The position numbers and the translations under genes were made by a program. A stretch of DNA of 64,000 nucleotides, taken from positions 1-64,000 of the forward strand of contig CAZPXS010000006.1 of assembly GCA_964590075.1 (NCBI GenBank). The letters run 5' to 3'. Under the pieces are notes generated by a model that was not told the DNA's origin, ran no database searches, and was given only the letters and a program-made list of their open reading frames with translations. This document shows, piece by piece, positions 43,785 to 53,598 of the stretch. Source of the stretch: JAGDVO01 sp964590075 [NCBI: uncultured Aquificales bacterium]. GTDB lineage: Bacteria; Thermosulfidibacterota; Thermosulfidibacteria; Thermosulfidibacterales. Every line of letters begins with the position of its first letter. Within the stretch, counting starts at the first letter, position 1.

Positions 43785-45938
43785 ATGAGGTTTATAGGGA
43801 AACTATTTTTGTTATTGATTCTAAATATCCTATTTAGTGGTATGGTGTATGGTATAACGCTACAGGTGGCAAGTAGACATTTGGAAAAGGGTGAGGATGT
43901 AAAATCCTCTATCCTAAAGGATGTTAACATCAAAAAGCTTATAGATAGGGGATTCTGTCTTAAGGTTTTTGGAAATAAACAGGGTGTATATAAGGTTTTG
44001 GTGGATGTTGATGAATCTAATTTGAAAAAATTCAAAAGAGAGTATCCCAATGCCTTCAGGGTTAATGAAAATGACCTCTTAAAGGGAGATTTCAGTCTGC
44101 TTGATAAATTCGGTAACTGTAATAGCACAAATTCTAACGGTACCAACACAACAAACCTTGAAATGACGAAGGTTAGTGTTTCTAATAGTTCCACCGGAAA
44201 TTCTACTACCGGTAGGTCAATTGCTACCGGGAAGAAGAGCCTTGAGAGTGTTATGAACGTATTGGAGAGTTTCAGTGTAAAGGGAGATTCAATCTACCTA
44301 TATGGGAAGGCTGTGTGGGAATATGCGGAATTAGAGAGTCTACAGAATTCCTTTAGGGTGATTCTCAAGCTATTTAATACGAAGTACCTTGATAGGTTAA
44401 ATGATGTACTCTTTCCGTTACCGTATGTGGATAGGTTAAGGATACTTTACGATGAAAAGAATAGATATACGATGGTTGTCTTTTATCTATCCGCTCCTAT
44501 GAGGGTTAATACCGAAAAGGATGGTAGGGTAATTAAGGTTAGTTTTGTGCCCGATGGTCTTGGTGTTAATAATGTAAAGGTTGTGGGTAAAGGTAAAGTT
44601 TCCTTTGATCTTAGGAAGGCGGATATAGGTGATGTTTTGAGGATCTTTTCTGAGATTACCGGTATAAACTTCGTTGTCGATCCTGAGGTAAACGGAACGG
44701 TTACCATGAGGATGGTGCAGGTCGATGCCATGAAAGCTCTAGATGCCATACTTAAATCCCTATCCCTAGTTAAGGTTGAGTACGATACCAACATATATAG
44801 GATAACGACCCTCGATAAGCTTTCCAAGGAGTTGGAAAAGGAGGATGAGACTTCTCCTGTTATAACGAAGGTCTTCAAATTTAAAAACATATCGGTAAGT
44901 GCCTTGGAAAGCGAGGGTACCTGTGGAATCCTATCGGAATCCAAAAATATAAGTGCCAGCACCACCCTTGGTGGAACGACGACGGCTAAAGCAGGTAACG
45001 AGGAGGATAAGTGTAGGGATCTTAGGGATATGTTTAAGGTTCTACTGAGTTCCAAGGGAAAGATGGAGATAGTTCAGGCTATAAATGGTATAGTTGTTAC
45101 GGATAGGAAGAGTAGGTTGGATATAATAGAGAAGATAATCAAAGAGATAGATGCTCCAAAACCACAGGTTCAGATTAATGCTAGGATGGTTGAGGTTTCT
45201 TCAAACTATGCGAGGGAACTCGGAATCCAGTGGGGATTTCTGTGGAGACAGTCAAAGACTGGTATTAATTTTCCCCACTTCTTTGAGGTTGGTGGTGTTA
45301 TAAGTAACTCCACCTTAGGTAGAGTAAGTACGAGATTACCGGTTGGTTTTGTCGTAGATTTACCGGCAAATGTAGGGAAAGGTCGTGGTGCTACGATAGC
45401 CGCAACGCTTCTAAATAGGAGCGAGACCTTCGGTATAGATGTTAGATTAAGTGCCCTTGAGGATAGGGGACTTGCAAAGACTATATCCTCGCCGAGAATC
45501 ATAACATCCGATAATTCTCCAGCTGTCATAGTTCAGGGTTTTCAGGTACCCTATAAGATCGCTACCCAGTATACTGTTGCTACACAGTTTGTCGTTGCCG
45601 CTTTAAGGTTAAAGGTGATACCACACGTTACCGATGATGGTGCTGTACTTACGGAGATAGTGGTTTCTAAGGATTCACCAGACTTTACCAATATAACTCC
45701 TGATGGTGTTCCTATAAAGGTGAGGGAAGTTAAGACGAGGGTGAAGGTAAGACAGGGTGAGACTCTGGTTATAGGTGGTATATACGAGATAAGTTCCGGT
45801 AGTTCCACAAATAGTGTTCCGGGGGTAAATAGGGTTCCGTTACTTAAATGGTTATTTACCCATGAGGTTGAAACTGCTGATAAGACAGAAGTTTTGGTAT
45901 TCATTACCCCAACGGTGCTTAGGGGATTGAACTATTGA
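43785..45938 (+). CDS. pilQ: Type IV pilus secretin PilQ
   Basis: A 717-residue outer-membrane secretin with a signal peptide (residues about 1-23), an N-terminal SPOR-like or variable region, a Ser/Thr/Asn-rich linker (about 105-150), an AMIN-like region, an STN/N0 domain (ADIGDVLRIFSEITGINFVVDPEVNG), N1-type domain and the C-terminal secretin domain ending VPLLKWLFTHEVETADKTEVLVFITP. It is last of the pil genes and its stop overlaps the aroC start. Confidence 0.92.
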   Translation: MRFIGKLFLLLILNILFSGMVYGITLQVASRHLEKGEDVKSSILKDVNIKKLIDRGFCLKVFGNKQGVYKVLVDVDESNLKKFKREYPNAFRVNENDLLKGDFSLLDKFGNCNSTNSNGTNTTNLEMTKVSVSNSSTGNSTTGRSIATGKKSLESVMNVLESFSVKGDSIYLYGKAVWEYAELESLQNSFRVILKLFNTKYLDRLNDVLFPLPYVDRLRILYDEKNRYTMVVFYLSAPMRVNTEKDGRVIKVSFVPDGLGVNNVKVVGKGKVSFDLRKADIGDVLRIFSEITGINFVVDPEVNGTVTMRMVQVDAMKALDAILKSLSLVKVEYDTNIYRITTLDKLSKELEKEDETSPVITKVFKFKNISVSALESEGTCGILSESKNISASTTLGGTTTAKAGNEEDKCRDLRDMFKVLLSSKGKMEIVQAINGIVVTDRKSRLDIIEKIIKEIDAPKPQVQINARMVEVSSNYARELGIQWGFLWRQSKTGINFPHFFEVGGVISNSTLGRVSTRLPVGFVVDLPANVGKGRGATIAATLLNRSETFGIDVRLSALEDRGLAKTISSPRIITSDNSPAVIVQGFQVPYKIATQYTVATQFVVAALRLKVIPHVTDDGAVLTEIVVSKDSPDFTNITPDGVPIKVREVKTRVKVRQGETLVIGGIYEISSGSSTNSVPGVNRVPLLKWLFTHEVETADKTEVLVFITPTVLRGLNY

Positions 45939-47089
45939 TAGTACTTAGATTTTTGACTGCCGGTGAATCCCACGGGTATGGTATTCTGACCTTAATAGAA
46001 GGATTGCCCGCTGGTTTGAGGATTGATCCTGATTTTGTCAATCGGGAACTAGGTAGGCGCCAGAAGGGTTATGGTCGTGGTCAGAGAATGAGTATTGAGA
46101 GCGATGAGGCTATATTCATTTCAGGTGTTTATAGGGGTGAGACTACAGGTGCTCCTATTGCTATAATCGTTAGGAATCGTGATTGGGAGAACTGGAAGGA
46201 AGTGATGGATCCCTTTAACTATACTATCAGTAGGAGTTTTACCGTTCCAAGACCTGGGCATGCGGATTTACCGGGTATGATTAAGTACCGCATGAGGGAT
46301 GGTAGGGCCATACTCGAAAGGGCTAGTGCCAGGGAGACTGCGGGAAGAGTTGCGGGAGGAGCGATCTTTAAGCTTTTTCTTAAGGAGTTGGGTATTGAGA
46401 TTGCTTCCTACGTTAAAAGGATAGGTCCTGTGGATTTAGGAAGGAAGCCTACATGGGAGGAGATAGTGAGGGCGGAGGAAGACCCCCTCAGATGCCCCGA
46501 TGAAGCTGTTTCAAAGAGGATGAGGGAGTATATAGATACTGTTAGGGAGGAGGGGGATACGGTAGGGGGTGTGTTTGTATGTGTGGCAAGGAATGTACCT
46601 ACTGGACTTGGATCGCACGTTCATTGGGATAGGAGGCTCGATTCAAGAATCTCGATGGCCATGATGTCTATACAGGGTGTTAAGGCTGTGGCTATAGGCG
46701 AGATACTGGATGTAGAGAGTTTAAGGGGTAGTGAATTCCACGATGAGATACATTACGATAGGGGAAGAGGGTTCTTCAGAAAGACCAATAGAGCAGGTGG
46801 TATAGAGGGAGGAATATCCAACGGGGAGGATATAGTTGTATACTGTTACATGAAGCCGATACCTACACTTATGAGACCTCTGGCCTCTGTCGATGTTGTC
46901 TCAAAGGAATCAAAGAGCGCCCATAGAGAAAGAAGTGATGTTGTAGCGGTTACACCAGCATCGGTTGTTGGTGAGGCTATGTTATCCTATGTTTTGGCCG
47001 ATGCGGTTTTAGAGAAGTTTGGTAACGATAGTATTAGCGATATCGTTAAAAGGTATAGTGAATACTTAAATGAGGTTAAAAACTTCTAA
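45935..47089 (+). CDS. aroC: Chorismate synthase
   Basis: A 384-residue FMN-dependent enzyme for the last shikimate-pathway step. Signatures are FLTAGESHGYG at the N-terminus, RRQKGYGRGQRM, RPGHADLPGMIKY, RASARETAGRVA and the C-terminal HRERSDVVAVTPASVV. The start is TTG overlapping the pilQ stop, with AGGGGA upstream. Its end overlaps aroK by 20 bases. Confidence 0.97.
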   Translation: MIVLRFLTAGESHGYGILTLIEGLPAGLRIDPDFVNRELGRRQKGYGRGQRMSIESDEAIFISGVYRGETTGAPIAIIVRNRDWENWKEVMDPFNYTISRSFTVPRPGHADLPGMIKYRMRDGRAILERASARETAGRVAGGAIFKLFLKELGIEIASYVKRIGPVDLGRKPTWEEIVRAEEDPLRCPDEAVSKRMREYIDTVREEGDTVGGVFVCVARNVPTGLGSHVHWDRRLDSRISMAMMSIQGVKAVAIGEILDVESLRGSEFHDEIHYDRGRGFFRKTNRAGGIEGGISNGEDIVVYCYMKPIPTLMRPLASVDVVSKESKSAHRERSDVVAVTPASVVGEAMLSYVLADAVLEKFGNDSISDIVKRYSEYLNEVKNF

Positions 47090-47594
47090 GGTTTTCTTGG
47101 TGGGCTTTATGGGATCGGGCAAGTCAGCTGTTGGTGAACTTTTAGCCGAAAGACTCAAATTTAAATTTATAGATCTTGATAGGGAGATAGAAAGGAGAGA
47201 GAATCTAAGGATACCGGAGATTTTCGCTAAGTTTGGGGAGGATTATTTCAGGGATAGGGAAAGTAGCCTTCTATTTGAGGTTGCGAGTAAACCTGATAGT
47301 ATTGTTGTTGCAACTGGTGGAGGGATTGTTGAGCGAAAAGAAAATAGGGATCTTCTTAGGAGATCAGGGATTAACGTATGGCTTGATGTCTCCTTTGAAG
47401 AGATAGTAAAGAGAGGTATAGTAGGGGATGCGAATAGACCTCTTTCTAGGGAGGGCGAGATTCTGTTAAGGTATAGGAAAAGGATACCACTATATGGTGA
47501 AGTTGCCGATATTACCGTTAGGGTGGATGGAAAGGAAATAGGGGAGATAGTTGAGGAGATATGGGGCTATTTAAAAGAAAGATTTCAAGGTTAG
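47070..47594 (+). CDS. aroK: Shikimate kinase
   Basis: A 174-residue P-loop kinase phosphorylating shikimate. The Walker A GFMGSGKS lies near residues 12-19; FIDLDREIE and GEDYFRDRES bind shikimate; ATGGGIV and the lid Arg in DANRPLS follow. It overlaps aroC by 20 bases and the next gene by 34 bases. Confidence 0.96.
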   Translation: MRLKTSKVFLVGFMGSGKSAVGELLAERLKFKFIDLDREIERRENLRIPEIFAKFGEDYFRDRESSLLFEVASKPDSIVVATGGGIVERKENRDLLRRSGINVWLDVSFEEIVKRGIVGDANRPLSREGEILLRYRKRIPLYGEVADITVRVDGKEIGEIVEEIWGYLKERFQG

Positions 47595-48148
47595 AATTCT
47601 TAAAGGATAAAGCTAAAAAGGACACAATATTTGCCCTTAGTTACGTGAGGGAACTACTAGCCAGAGGTAACCTAAAGGAGGCGGAAAAATTCGAGAAGAA
47701 GATAGAGGGTGAAAATTTAGTTTATGCTAGGTATTTGATGTTAAAGGGTGAAAGGGAAAAGGCTTTGATTGTTCTAGCGGCCATGTTCGAGAGGGATCCC
47801 TCACTACTTGGGGTAGCTAAACTTATGTTGGAGCTTTCGGAGGAGCTTCAGGTTACCGAGAATATGGAGAGGGCAAAGAATTTGTTAAAGTTATTTGGGT
47901 ACTACGAAACTATGGATCTTGGTGAGTCGGAAGCTTTATCCACCGTAGGTAGTGATGAGGAGGTTATAGTTATAGAGGATGAACCGATCAGTTTGGATAC
48001 CGCTAGGTATTACTTTGAGCAGTGTTTATTCGATGAGGCTGAAAATATACTACTTGATCTTTTAAGTAGAGAGGATAGTACTGAGGCAAGGGAGCTTTTG
48101 GAGAGGGTGAGGTTATATAAGAACTATCTCGTTCCTAGGGAGCCTTAG
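47561..48148 (+). CDS. Helical-repeat (TPR-like) protein of unknown role
   Basis: A 195-residue, mostly helical protein with TPR-like units (LLARGNLKEAEKFEKKI, YFEQCLFDEAENILLDLLSRE). A basic N-terminus (MGLFKRKISR) lacks a membrane helix. It overlaps aroK by 34 bases and ends one base before aroQ, so it is co-expressed with the shikimate genes, but I see nothing tying it to that pathway. It could instead serve the pilus genes upstream. Confidence 0.75.
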   Translation: MGLFKRKISRLEFLKDKAKKDTIFALSYVRELLARGNLKEAEKFEKKIEGENLVYARYLMLKGEREKALIVLAAMFERDPSLLGVAKLMLELSEELQVTENMERAKNLLKLFGYYETMDLGESEALSTVGSDEEVIVIEDEPISLDTARYYFEQCLFDEAENILLDLLSREDSTEARELLERVRLYKNYLVPREP

Positions 48149-48577
48149 ATGAAGAGGGTTTTGGTGATTAATGGACCTAATTTGAACATGCTTGGATCAA
48201 GGGAGGTGAGTATATACGGTTCAACCACTCTCTATGAACTCGAGGATATGTTGATAAGTTACGGTGAGAGTCTCGGATTAAAGGTTGTAACCTTTCAGTC
48301 AAATAGCGAGTCTGATATAGTTACAGCTATACATAGAGCTAAGGGGAGATTCGATTGGATAGTTATAAATCCCGGTGCCCTTACCCATACGAGTGTTGCT
48401 ATAAGGGATGCTGTACTTTCAGTAGAAATTCCCTTTATAGAGGTTCACATTAGTAACGTATACAGGAGAGAACCCTTTAGAAGGAGATCCTATCTTTCAG
48501 ATATAGCTACCGCTGTTATCTCAGGTTGCGGCTTATATTCCTATCTATTTGCTCTGGAGTATATAGCTAGATGTTGA
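48149..48577 (+). CDS. aroQ: 3-dehydroquinate dehydratase, type II
   Basis: A 142-residue dodecameric enzyme converting dehydroquinate to dehydroshikimate. Signatures are INGPNLNMLGSREVSIYG, the QSNSESDIVTAIHRA segment, INPGALTHTSVAIRDA and VHISNVYRREPFRR. It directly follows the helical-repeat gene and overlaps the M24 peptidase by 7 bases, an aroQ-pepP pairing seen in many bacteria. Confidence 0.97.
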   Translation: MKRVLVINGPNLNMLGSREVSIYGSTTLYELEDMLISYGESLGLKVVTFQSNSESDIVTAIHRAKGRFDWIVINPGALTHTSVAIRDAVLSVEIPFIEVHISNVYRREPFRRRSYLSDIATAVISGCGLYSYLFALEYIARC

Positions 48578-49620
48578 GGGAGGATTTTTTAAATAGGGTA
48601 AGGAAAATAATAGAGGAAAGGTCTTTAGATGGTGTTCTCATAACAAAAAGGGAAAATGTAAGGTATCTGACTAATTTTTCCGGTACTACGGGGTATGTTT
48701 TTTGTGACGGTGAAGATGCCCTTTTTCTTACGGACTTTAGGTATATAGAGCAGGCCGAGAGGGAGTGTGCCTCTTGGAAGGTGGAAATTATAAATGAAGG
48801 TATAAGAAAATGGCTTAAGGATAGAAATGTTAAGAATCTAGGGCTTGAGGATAGTGTTACCCTGGGATTTGTCAATCTGTTAAGGGAAGAGGGTATTGAA
48901 GCTATCTCTATAGGTAGACTTATCGAGACTATGAGGATGATTAAGGATAAGGAGGAACTTGATTTGATAGAAAAGTCGCTGAGAATTGCTGAAAGGGCTT
49001 TCTTGGAGACTCTACCCCTCATAAGGGAAGGTGTAACGGAAAAGGATGTGGAAGCTGAGTTGGTTTACAGGATGAAAAAACTCGGGGCCGAGAAGGAGGC
49101 CTTTGATGTTATCATCGCATCAGGTAGGAGGTCCAGTCTCCCTCATGGGACGGCATCTACGAAGAAAATAGCCAGAAATGAAGTCTTGGTTGTAGATTTT
49201 GGTGCGGTTTATAGGGGTTATCACTCCGATATAACGAGGGTAGTCTTTATCGGTAAACCGGATGATGAAGTTTTGAGGATTCATAGGGCTATAGTTGAGG
49301 CCATGGATGAGGTCATATCCTGTATAAAGGAGGATTTGGACTGTAGGGAACTACACGGTATAACTGTTGGTGTTCTCTCTCGTTACGGTTACGATAGGTA
49401 TTTCGGTCATGGTACGGGTCACGGTGTGGGGCTAGAAATCCACGAGTCTCCGACCATTTCTCCCTACTCACAGGATAGGATAGCTAAGGGCATGGTCTTT
49501 ACGGTTGAACCCGGTGTTTACATTCGTGATAGATTCGGTTTGAGAGTAGAGGATATGGTCTATTTTGATGGAGAACCTGTTGTACTTACAAAGCTCGATA
49601 GAAACATCTATCTAGTCTAA
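48571..49620 (+). CDS. M24-family Xaa-Pro aminopeptidase
   Basis: A 349-residue metallopeptidase. An N-terminal creatinase-like domain is followed by the pita-bread catalytic domain with metal ligands in VVDFGAVYRGYHSDITR (two Asp), YFGHGTGHGVGLEIHESP (His), VFTVEPGVYI (Glu) and RVEDMVYF (Glu). Proline-specific exopeptidase activity is expected. Elongation factor P, often next to this gene, is not found here. The 3' end overlaps the uracil-DNA glycosylase gene by 9 bases. Confidence 0.93.
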   Translation: MLREDFLNRVRKIIEERSLDGVLITKRENVRYLTNFSGTTGYVFCDGEDALFLTDFRYIEQAERECASWKVEIINEGIRKWLKDRNVKNLGLEDSVTLGFVNLLREEGIEAISIGRLIETMRMIKDKEELDLIEKSLRIAERAFLETLPLIREGVTEKDVEAELVYRMKKLGAEKEAFDVIIASGRRSSLPHGTASTKKIARNEVLVVDFGAVYRGYHSDITRVVFIGKPDDEVLRIHRAIVEAMDEVISCIKEDLDCRELHGITVGVLSRYGYDRYFGHGTGHGVGLEIHESPTISPYSQDRIAKGMVFTVEPGVYIRDRFGLRVEDMVYFDGEPVVLTKLDRNIYLV

Positions 49621-50346
49621 GCTATCAACTATCTCCTTTAACCTTTTGAAATCTTCCAAAGCTATCTTCTTACTATTAGGGTTCCTCAGTAGGTATGAGG
49701 GATGAAAGGTTGGGAATATCCTATAGTTTTTCCAGCCCGTTAACATGTGCCCCCTTACTTTTGATATCTGTATCTTGTTGTTACCTAATAGTAGCTGTGT
49801 TGAAAAGGTGCCAAGGGTACAGATTATCTTCGGGTTTATTATCTCTATCTGCCTAAAGAGGAAATTTTTACAGGCCTCTATCTCGGTAGGTAGTGGATTT
49901 CTGTTATCCGGAGGTCTACATTTTAGTACGTTTGCTATGTATACCTCTTCCCTCCTCCAGCCAACGAGTTCGATGAGTTTTGTAAGTAGCTGTCCGGCCT
50001 GCCCTACAAAGGGTCTTCCCTGTTCGTCTTCTTCTCTACCTGGAGCTTCGCCTACAAACATGATCTTCGCGTTAACGTTACCCTCACCGAATACGAGATT
50101 CTTCCTGCTTTTATATAACTCGCAACCCTTACACTGAAGAGCCTCTCCTCTTACTTCTTCTAATAGCTTTTCCTTGTTACTACTTTCATCTCCCTCTACT
50201 TTCCCTTCCTGTAACTCATTGTAAAAACTACCTTTTTTGCCTTTAAAACTTACCCTTTGTTCATTTGGGTTACGGAAGTAGTAGAGGATACCCGCTTCCC
50301 TATACCATTCTAGCAGGGCTAACAGCTCTCTCTTTAACTTTTCCAT
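49612..50346 (-). CDS. Uracil-DNA glycosylase, family 4 (Fe-S type)
   Basis: A 244-residue enzyme removing uracil from DNA. Motifs are GEAPGREEDEQGRPFVG (family 4 motif 1) and the C-terminal FHPSYLLRN. The [4Fe-4S] ligands fit CKGCELY, KCRPPDNRNP and EACKNF. Family 4 enzymes are common in thermophiles, where cytosine deaminates faster. The first 70 residues are an extra helical, poorly conserved extension. Confidence 0.92.
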   Translation of the reverse strand: MEKLKRELLALLEWYREAGILYYFRNPNEQRVSFKGKKGSFYNELQEGKVEGDESSNKEKLLEEVRGEALQCKGCELYKSRKNLVFGEGNVNAKIMFVGEAPGREEDEQGRPFVGQAGQLLTKLIELVGWRREEVYIANVLKCRPPDNRNPLPTEIEACKNFLFRQIEIINPKIICTLGTFSTQLLLGNNKIQISKVRGHMLTGWKNYRIFPTFHPSYLLRNPNSKKIALEDFKRLKEIVDSLD

Positions 50347-50415
50347 TCTTTACCCTTTAAATTTTCTGTAAGCTTATTATTATATTTATACCACTTGGTA
50401 GGGGAGGTGTAAAAT

Positions 50416-50898
50416 ATGTTGATCGGTGTTATTTCAGATACCCACGATCACCTGGATAACATAGTATCTGCGATAAGTCTCTTTCAGGAGAGGAAAGTCG
50501 ATCTGATAATCCATCTGGGCGATATAGTTGCTCCCTTCTGTCTAGATTTCTTCAACAACAGCGGTATAGAATGGATGGGGATATTCGGGAATAACGATGG
50601 CGAGATAGAGATTCTCCTTAAGAAATCCGGGGGAAGGTTGAGTAAGGAGCCGAGGGAAGAGGATATAGCTGGTAAGAAGGTGCTTATGGTTCATACGGGT
50701 TATCTTGTGGTTGAAAACCTAGCGAGGACAGGTTACTACGATCTGATACTCTACGGTCATACCCATAGACCTGTGATTAAGAAGATTGGTAAAACCCTGA
50801 TTGTAAACCCGGGAGAGGCTTGTGGCTTGTTGACAAAGAAAGCCACCGTTGCGATAGTTGATCTCGATAACCTAGAGGCAACTTTGGTGGAGATATAG
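50416..50898 (+). CDS. YfcE/MJ0936-type metallophosphoesterase
   Basis: A 160-residue calcineurin-like phosphoesterase with the metal-binding set: SDTHDH, HLGDIV, GNNDGE, a lone His in VHTGY and GHTHRP. Members hydrolyse phosphodiesters, with unknown physiological substrate. The ribosome site AGGGGAGGTG is strong. It is first of a phosphoesterase-rsmB-rpe operon. Confidence 0.93.
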   Translation: MLIGVISDTHDHLDNIVSAISLFQERKVDLIIHLGDIVAPFCLDFFNNSGIEWMGIFGNNDGEIEILLKKSGGRLSKEPREEDIAGKKVLMVHTGYLVVENLARTGYYDLILYGHTHRPVIKKIGKTLIVNPGEACGLLTKKATVAIVDLDNLEATLVEI

Positions 50899-50900
50899 GT

Positions 50901-52244
50901 TTGACTGTTAGGGAGAGGATTCATAAGGCTTTGTTAGAGATAGAGGAAGGTGGATATTCGGGGAATGTACTTAGAAAGTATGCGAAGGAACCCACTCCCT
51001 TATCCAAGCAGGATAGGAAGCTTCTATGGGAAGTGGTTCTTGGGGTTCTAAAGTGGAAGTTTCGCATAGATTACGCGTTAAGTAAGCTTGTAAAGAGGTA
51101 TAGGAAACTCGATGAGAGGGTAAAGATTCTACTGAGAAGTGGTTACTATCAGATCCATTTTCTAGACAGAATTCCCTTTTATAGCGCGGTAAATGAGAGC
51201 GTGAATGTTGCTAAAATCCATCTACCCACTAAATACGTTAAATTTACAAATGCCGTACTAAGAAAGGCTACCAGAAGTCCCTTCCCGGTTCTAAATAAAG
51301 AGGGTAACCTTATATCAACCCTTTCCACCTTCTTTTCCTATCCTGAGTTTCTGATAGAGAGATGGCTTGATCAGTTCGGTGTGGATAGTGTGGTTAAGCT
51401 ACTTAGAAAGATGAATTCCCAGAGCCCCTTTACCCTGTGGATAAATACTTACTACACAGACTTAAATTCGGTTAGAAAGTTCTTAAGGGAAGAGTATCCC
51501 ACCATTGATATTAAGCCCTATGGTATATTACAGAGGGAGATGATAGAGGTTCTATCTCCGATAGATATTGGTGAGCTATCTCTCTTTAAAGATGGGCTTA
51601 TCACTCCACAGGATCCTGCGAGTTGTTTTGTGACTAAGGTTCTTGAGCCGAAGGAGGGTGAGGTCGTTCTTGATGCCTGTTCCGCACCGGGTATAAAGAC
51701 TGCTCAGATAGCTCTCGCGATGAATAACAGGGGAAGGGTCGTAGCCTACGAGGTAGATCAGGAGAGGTTTGAGAATCTACTATATAACGTTAAGAGGCTT
51801 GGGGCGGTGATAGTGGAGGCGAAAAGACAGGATGTTATAAAAGGTATAGAGGAGTTCGAGGACGGTTACTTTGATAGGATACTCGTTGATGCACCCTGTT
51901 CAGATCTTGGAACTATCGGTAGGAGACCTGAGATAAGGTATAGAAGAACCTTGGATGATATAAGATCCTTTTCAGAGAAACAAAGGAGTATACTAAAGGC
52001 TGTTTATAGGAAGTTAAAAAGGGGTGGGGTACTGGTTTATAGTGTCTGTTCCTTTGAGAGGGAAGAGACGATTGAGGTTTACGATTATGCTATTAGAGAA
52101 TTGGGGCTTGAACCTTATCCCTTTGGTGATATCTTAAAGGATTATGGTATAGATGGTTATCTCGGGGGAGATGGGTATGTCTACCTATTACCCCATATAA
52201 GCGGTAGCGATGGATTTTTTATAGCAAAGTTTAGGAGGAGATAG
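50901..52244 (+). CDS. rsmB: 16S rRNA m5C967 methyltransferase RsmB
   Basis: A 447-residue protein with an N-terminal NusB-like RNA-binding domain (about 1-135) and a C-terminal m5C methyltransferase. SAM-binding [11 protein letters not shown] and the two catalytic cysteines, in [16 protein letters not shown] and [11 protein letters not shown], are visible. The start is TTG 50901, two bases after the previous stop. Gene order with rpe and the fusion of NusB domain support RsmB over other Nol1 proteins. Confidence 0.93.
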   Translation: MTVRERIHKALLEIEEGGYSGNVLRKYAKEPTPLSKQDRKLLWEVVLGVLKWKFRIDYALSKLVKRYRKLDERVKILLRSGYYQIHFLDRIPFYSAVNESVNVAKIHLPTKYVKFTNAVLRKATRSPFPVLNKEGNLISTLSTFFSYPEFLIERWLDQFGVDSVVKLLRKMNSQSPFTLWINTYYTDLNSVRKFLREEYPTIDIKPYGILQREMIEVLSPIDIGELSLFKDGLITPQDPASCFVTKVLEPKEGEVVLDACSAPGIKTAQIALAMNNRGRVVAYEVDQERFENLLYNVKRLGAVIVEAKRQDVIKGIEEFEDGYFDRILVDAPCSDLGTIGRRPEIRYRRTLDDIRSFSEKQRSILKAVYRKLKRGGVLVYSVCSFEREETIEVYDYAIRELGLEPYPFGDILKDYGIDGYLGGDGYVYLLPHISGSDGFFIAKFRRR

Positions 52245-52245
52245 T

Positions 52246-52911
52246 ATGGTTAAACTTGCTCCTTCCATACTGAATGCGGATCTATGGAGGTTGGGAGAGG
52301 AGATAAGGAAGGTGGAAAGAGGTGGAGCCCATATTCTCCATGTCGATGTTATGGATGGCCACTTTGTTCCCAATATATCCGTCGGTTTTCCGCTAATAGA
52401 GTCGATAAAGGGTAGGACGAAACTACCCCTTGATGTTCATCTCATGATAGAGAGACCCGAGAATTACGTTGAGCGTTTTGCCGCGGTAGGCGCGGATATA
52501 GTGACCTTTCATATCGAGGCTACCTATCATCCGAATAGAGTCATTCAAATGCTGAGGAAGATGGAGGTTAAGGTTGGAATAGCTCTTAACCCTACAACAC
52601 CGGTTGCTACATTAAAGCATATAATTGAGGATGTGGATCTTGTGCTTTTGATGTCAGTTAATCCAGGTTTCGGTGGGCAAAGGTTTATTCCCTTTGTTAT
52701 AGATAAGATAAGGGAACTGAGAGAAATAATAGATGAGAAGGGGTTAAAGGTCGAGATAGAGGTCGATGGTGGGATTAATCTTATTAATGTGAGGGATGTT
52801 GTGGGAGCTGGTGCAAGTATAATAGTGGCAGGTTCCTCCATCTTTAAGTCTGAAAACCCTGAGGAGAAGGTGAGGGAATTTTTAAGGGTTATCGGTTCTT
52901 CTTGTGATTAA
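52246..52911 (+). CDS. rpe: Ribulose-phosphate 3-epimerase
   Basis: A 221-residue TIM-barrel enzyme of the pentose phosphate or Calvin cycle. Visible signatures: [54 protein letters not shown] and EVDGGI. It follows rsmB by 1 base. The 3' end overlaps the dedA gene on the other strand by 30 bases. Confidence 0.97.
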   Translation: MVKLAPSILNADLWRLGEEIRKVERGGAHILHVDVMDGHFVPNISVGFPLIESIKGRTKLPLDVHLMIERPENYVERFAAVGADIVTFHIEATYHPNRVIQMLRKMEVKVGIALNPTTPVATLKHIIEDVDLVLLMSVNPGFGGQRFIPFVIDKIRELREIIDEKGLKVEIEVDGGINLINVRDVVGAGASIIVAGSSIFKSENPEEKVREFLRVIGSSCD

Positions 52912-53490
52912 TCTTAAGAGGATAAAGATAGATATTAAAACAACTATACCTATCGTAATTTCAGTTGTATATTTTTTGATCAGTTCCTCATTTTCGCCTA
53001 CGTAGAAGCCAACGGATAAAAGTACGATGGTCCATAGGGTAGCTCCTAGGGATGTGAAGATCGAAAATTGGTAGAGGTTCATCCTCGCTATACCTGCTGG
53101 AAAGGATATGTAGTGCCTTATGCCCGGTAGTAACCTTGCTATGAATATACTGATGTTTCCGTATTTGCTGAAAAATTCCTCGCCCATTTTCAATTTCTTC
53201 TCGTCGAATAGTATATATCTACCGTATCTTTCTATTAAAGGTCTACCAACGTACAGGCCGAGGTAATATGTTAGTAAGGAGCCCATGAGGGATCCGGTGG
53301 CACTTGCGATAACTACCATTAGGGGATCGAATTTACCCTTGTAGATCAAATAACCTGCCGGGGTAAGTACAACCTCACTCGGTAGCGGTATAAATGTAGA
53401 TTCAACGAGCATCAGAAAGAATACACCTAGGTAGCCTAACTTATCTATCGTCTCTACTACAAATGGTACTATAGATTGTAACATATCCAT
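52882..53490 (-). CDS. DedA-family membrane protein
   Basis: A 202-residue inner-membrane protein of the DedA/SNARE-associated family. Features are the amphipathic re-entrant [22 protein letters not shown], the [20 protein letters not shown] segment and the Arg-rich [20 protein letters not shown] motif typical of functional members, with several membrane helices. Relatives act in lipid-carrier (undecaprenyl phosphate or phospholipid) flipping. It stands alone on its strand. Confidence 0.92.
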   Translation of the reverse strand: MDMLQSIVPFVVETIDKLGYLGVFFLMLVESTFIPLPSEVVLTPAGYLIYKGKFDPLMVVIASATGSLMGSLLTYYLGLYVGRPLIERYGRYILFDEKKLKMGEEFFSKYGNISIFIARLLPGIRHYISFPAGIARMNLYQFSIFTSLGATLWTIVLLSVGFYVGENEELIKKYTTEITIGIVVLISIFILLRLITRRTDNP

Positions 53491-53537
53491 GCCCTTGAGA
53501 CTTATAACCTATTACGGATATTCTTTTCAAGCTTCGA

Positions 53538-53567
53538 TTGTTATTTTATGTTGAAATATGATACTAT
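53538..53567 (+). promoter_or_regulatory. Possible promoter of the FAH-ccsA-hemA-hemC group
   Basis: TTGTTA (53538-53543), an 18-base spacer and TACTAT (53562-53567) lie 32 bases before the FAH-family gene. The match is moderate. Confidence 0.35.
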
Positions 53568-53598
53568 AACTGCTAAACAGAATTGGAGGTGGTACAAG

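Noticed and set aside
42327-45904. Long Ser/Leu-rich antisense frames in the pil genes (for example 43352-44194 minus)
   Set aside because: They are reverse-strand shadows of pilO, pilP and pilQ, with compositions typical of complemented Lys/Glu/Arg-rich codons and no ribosome sites.
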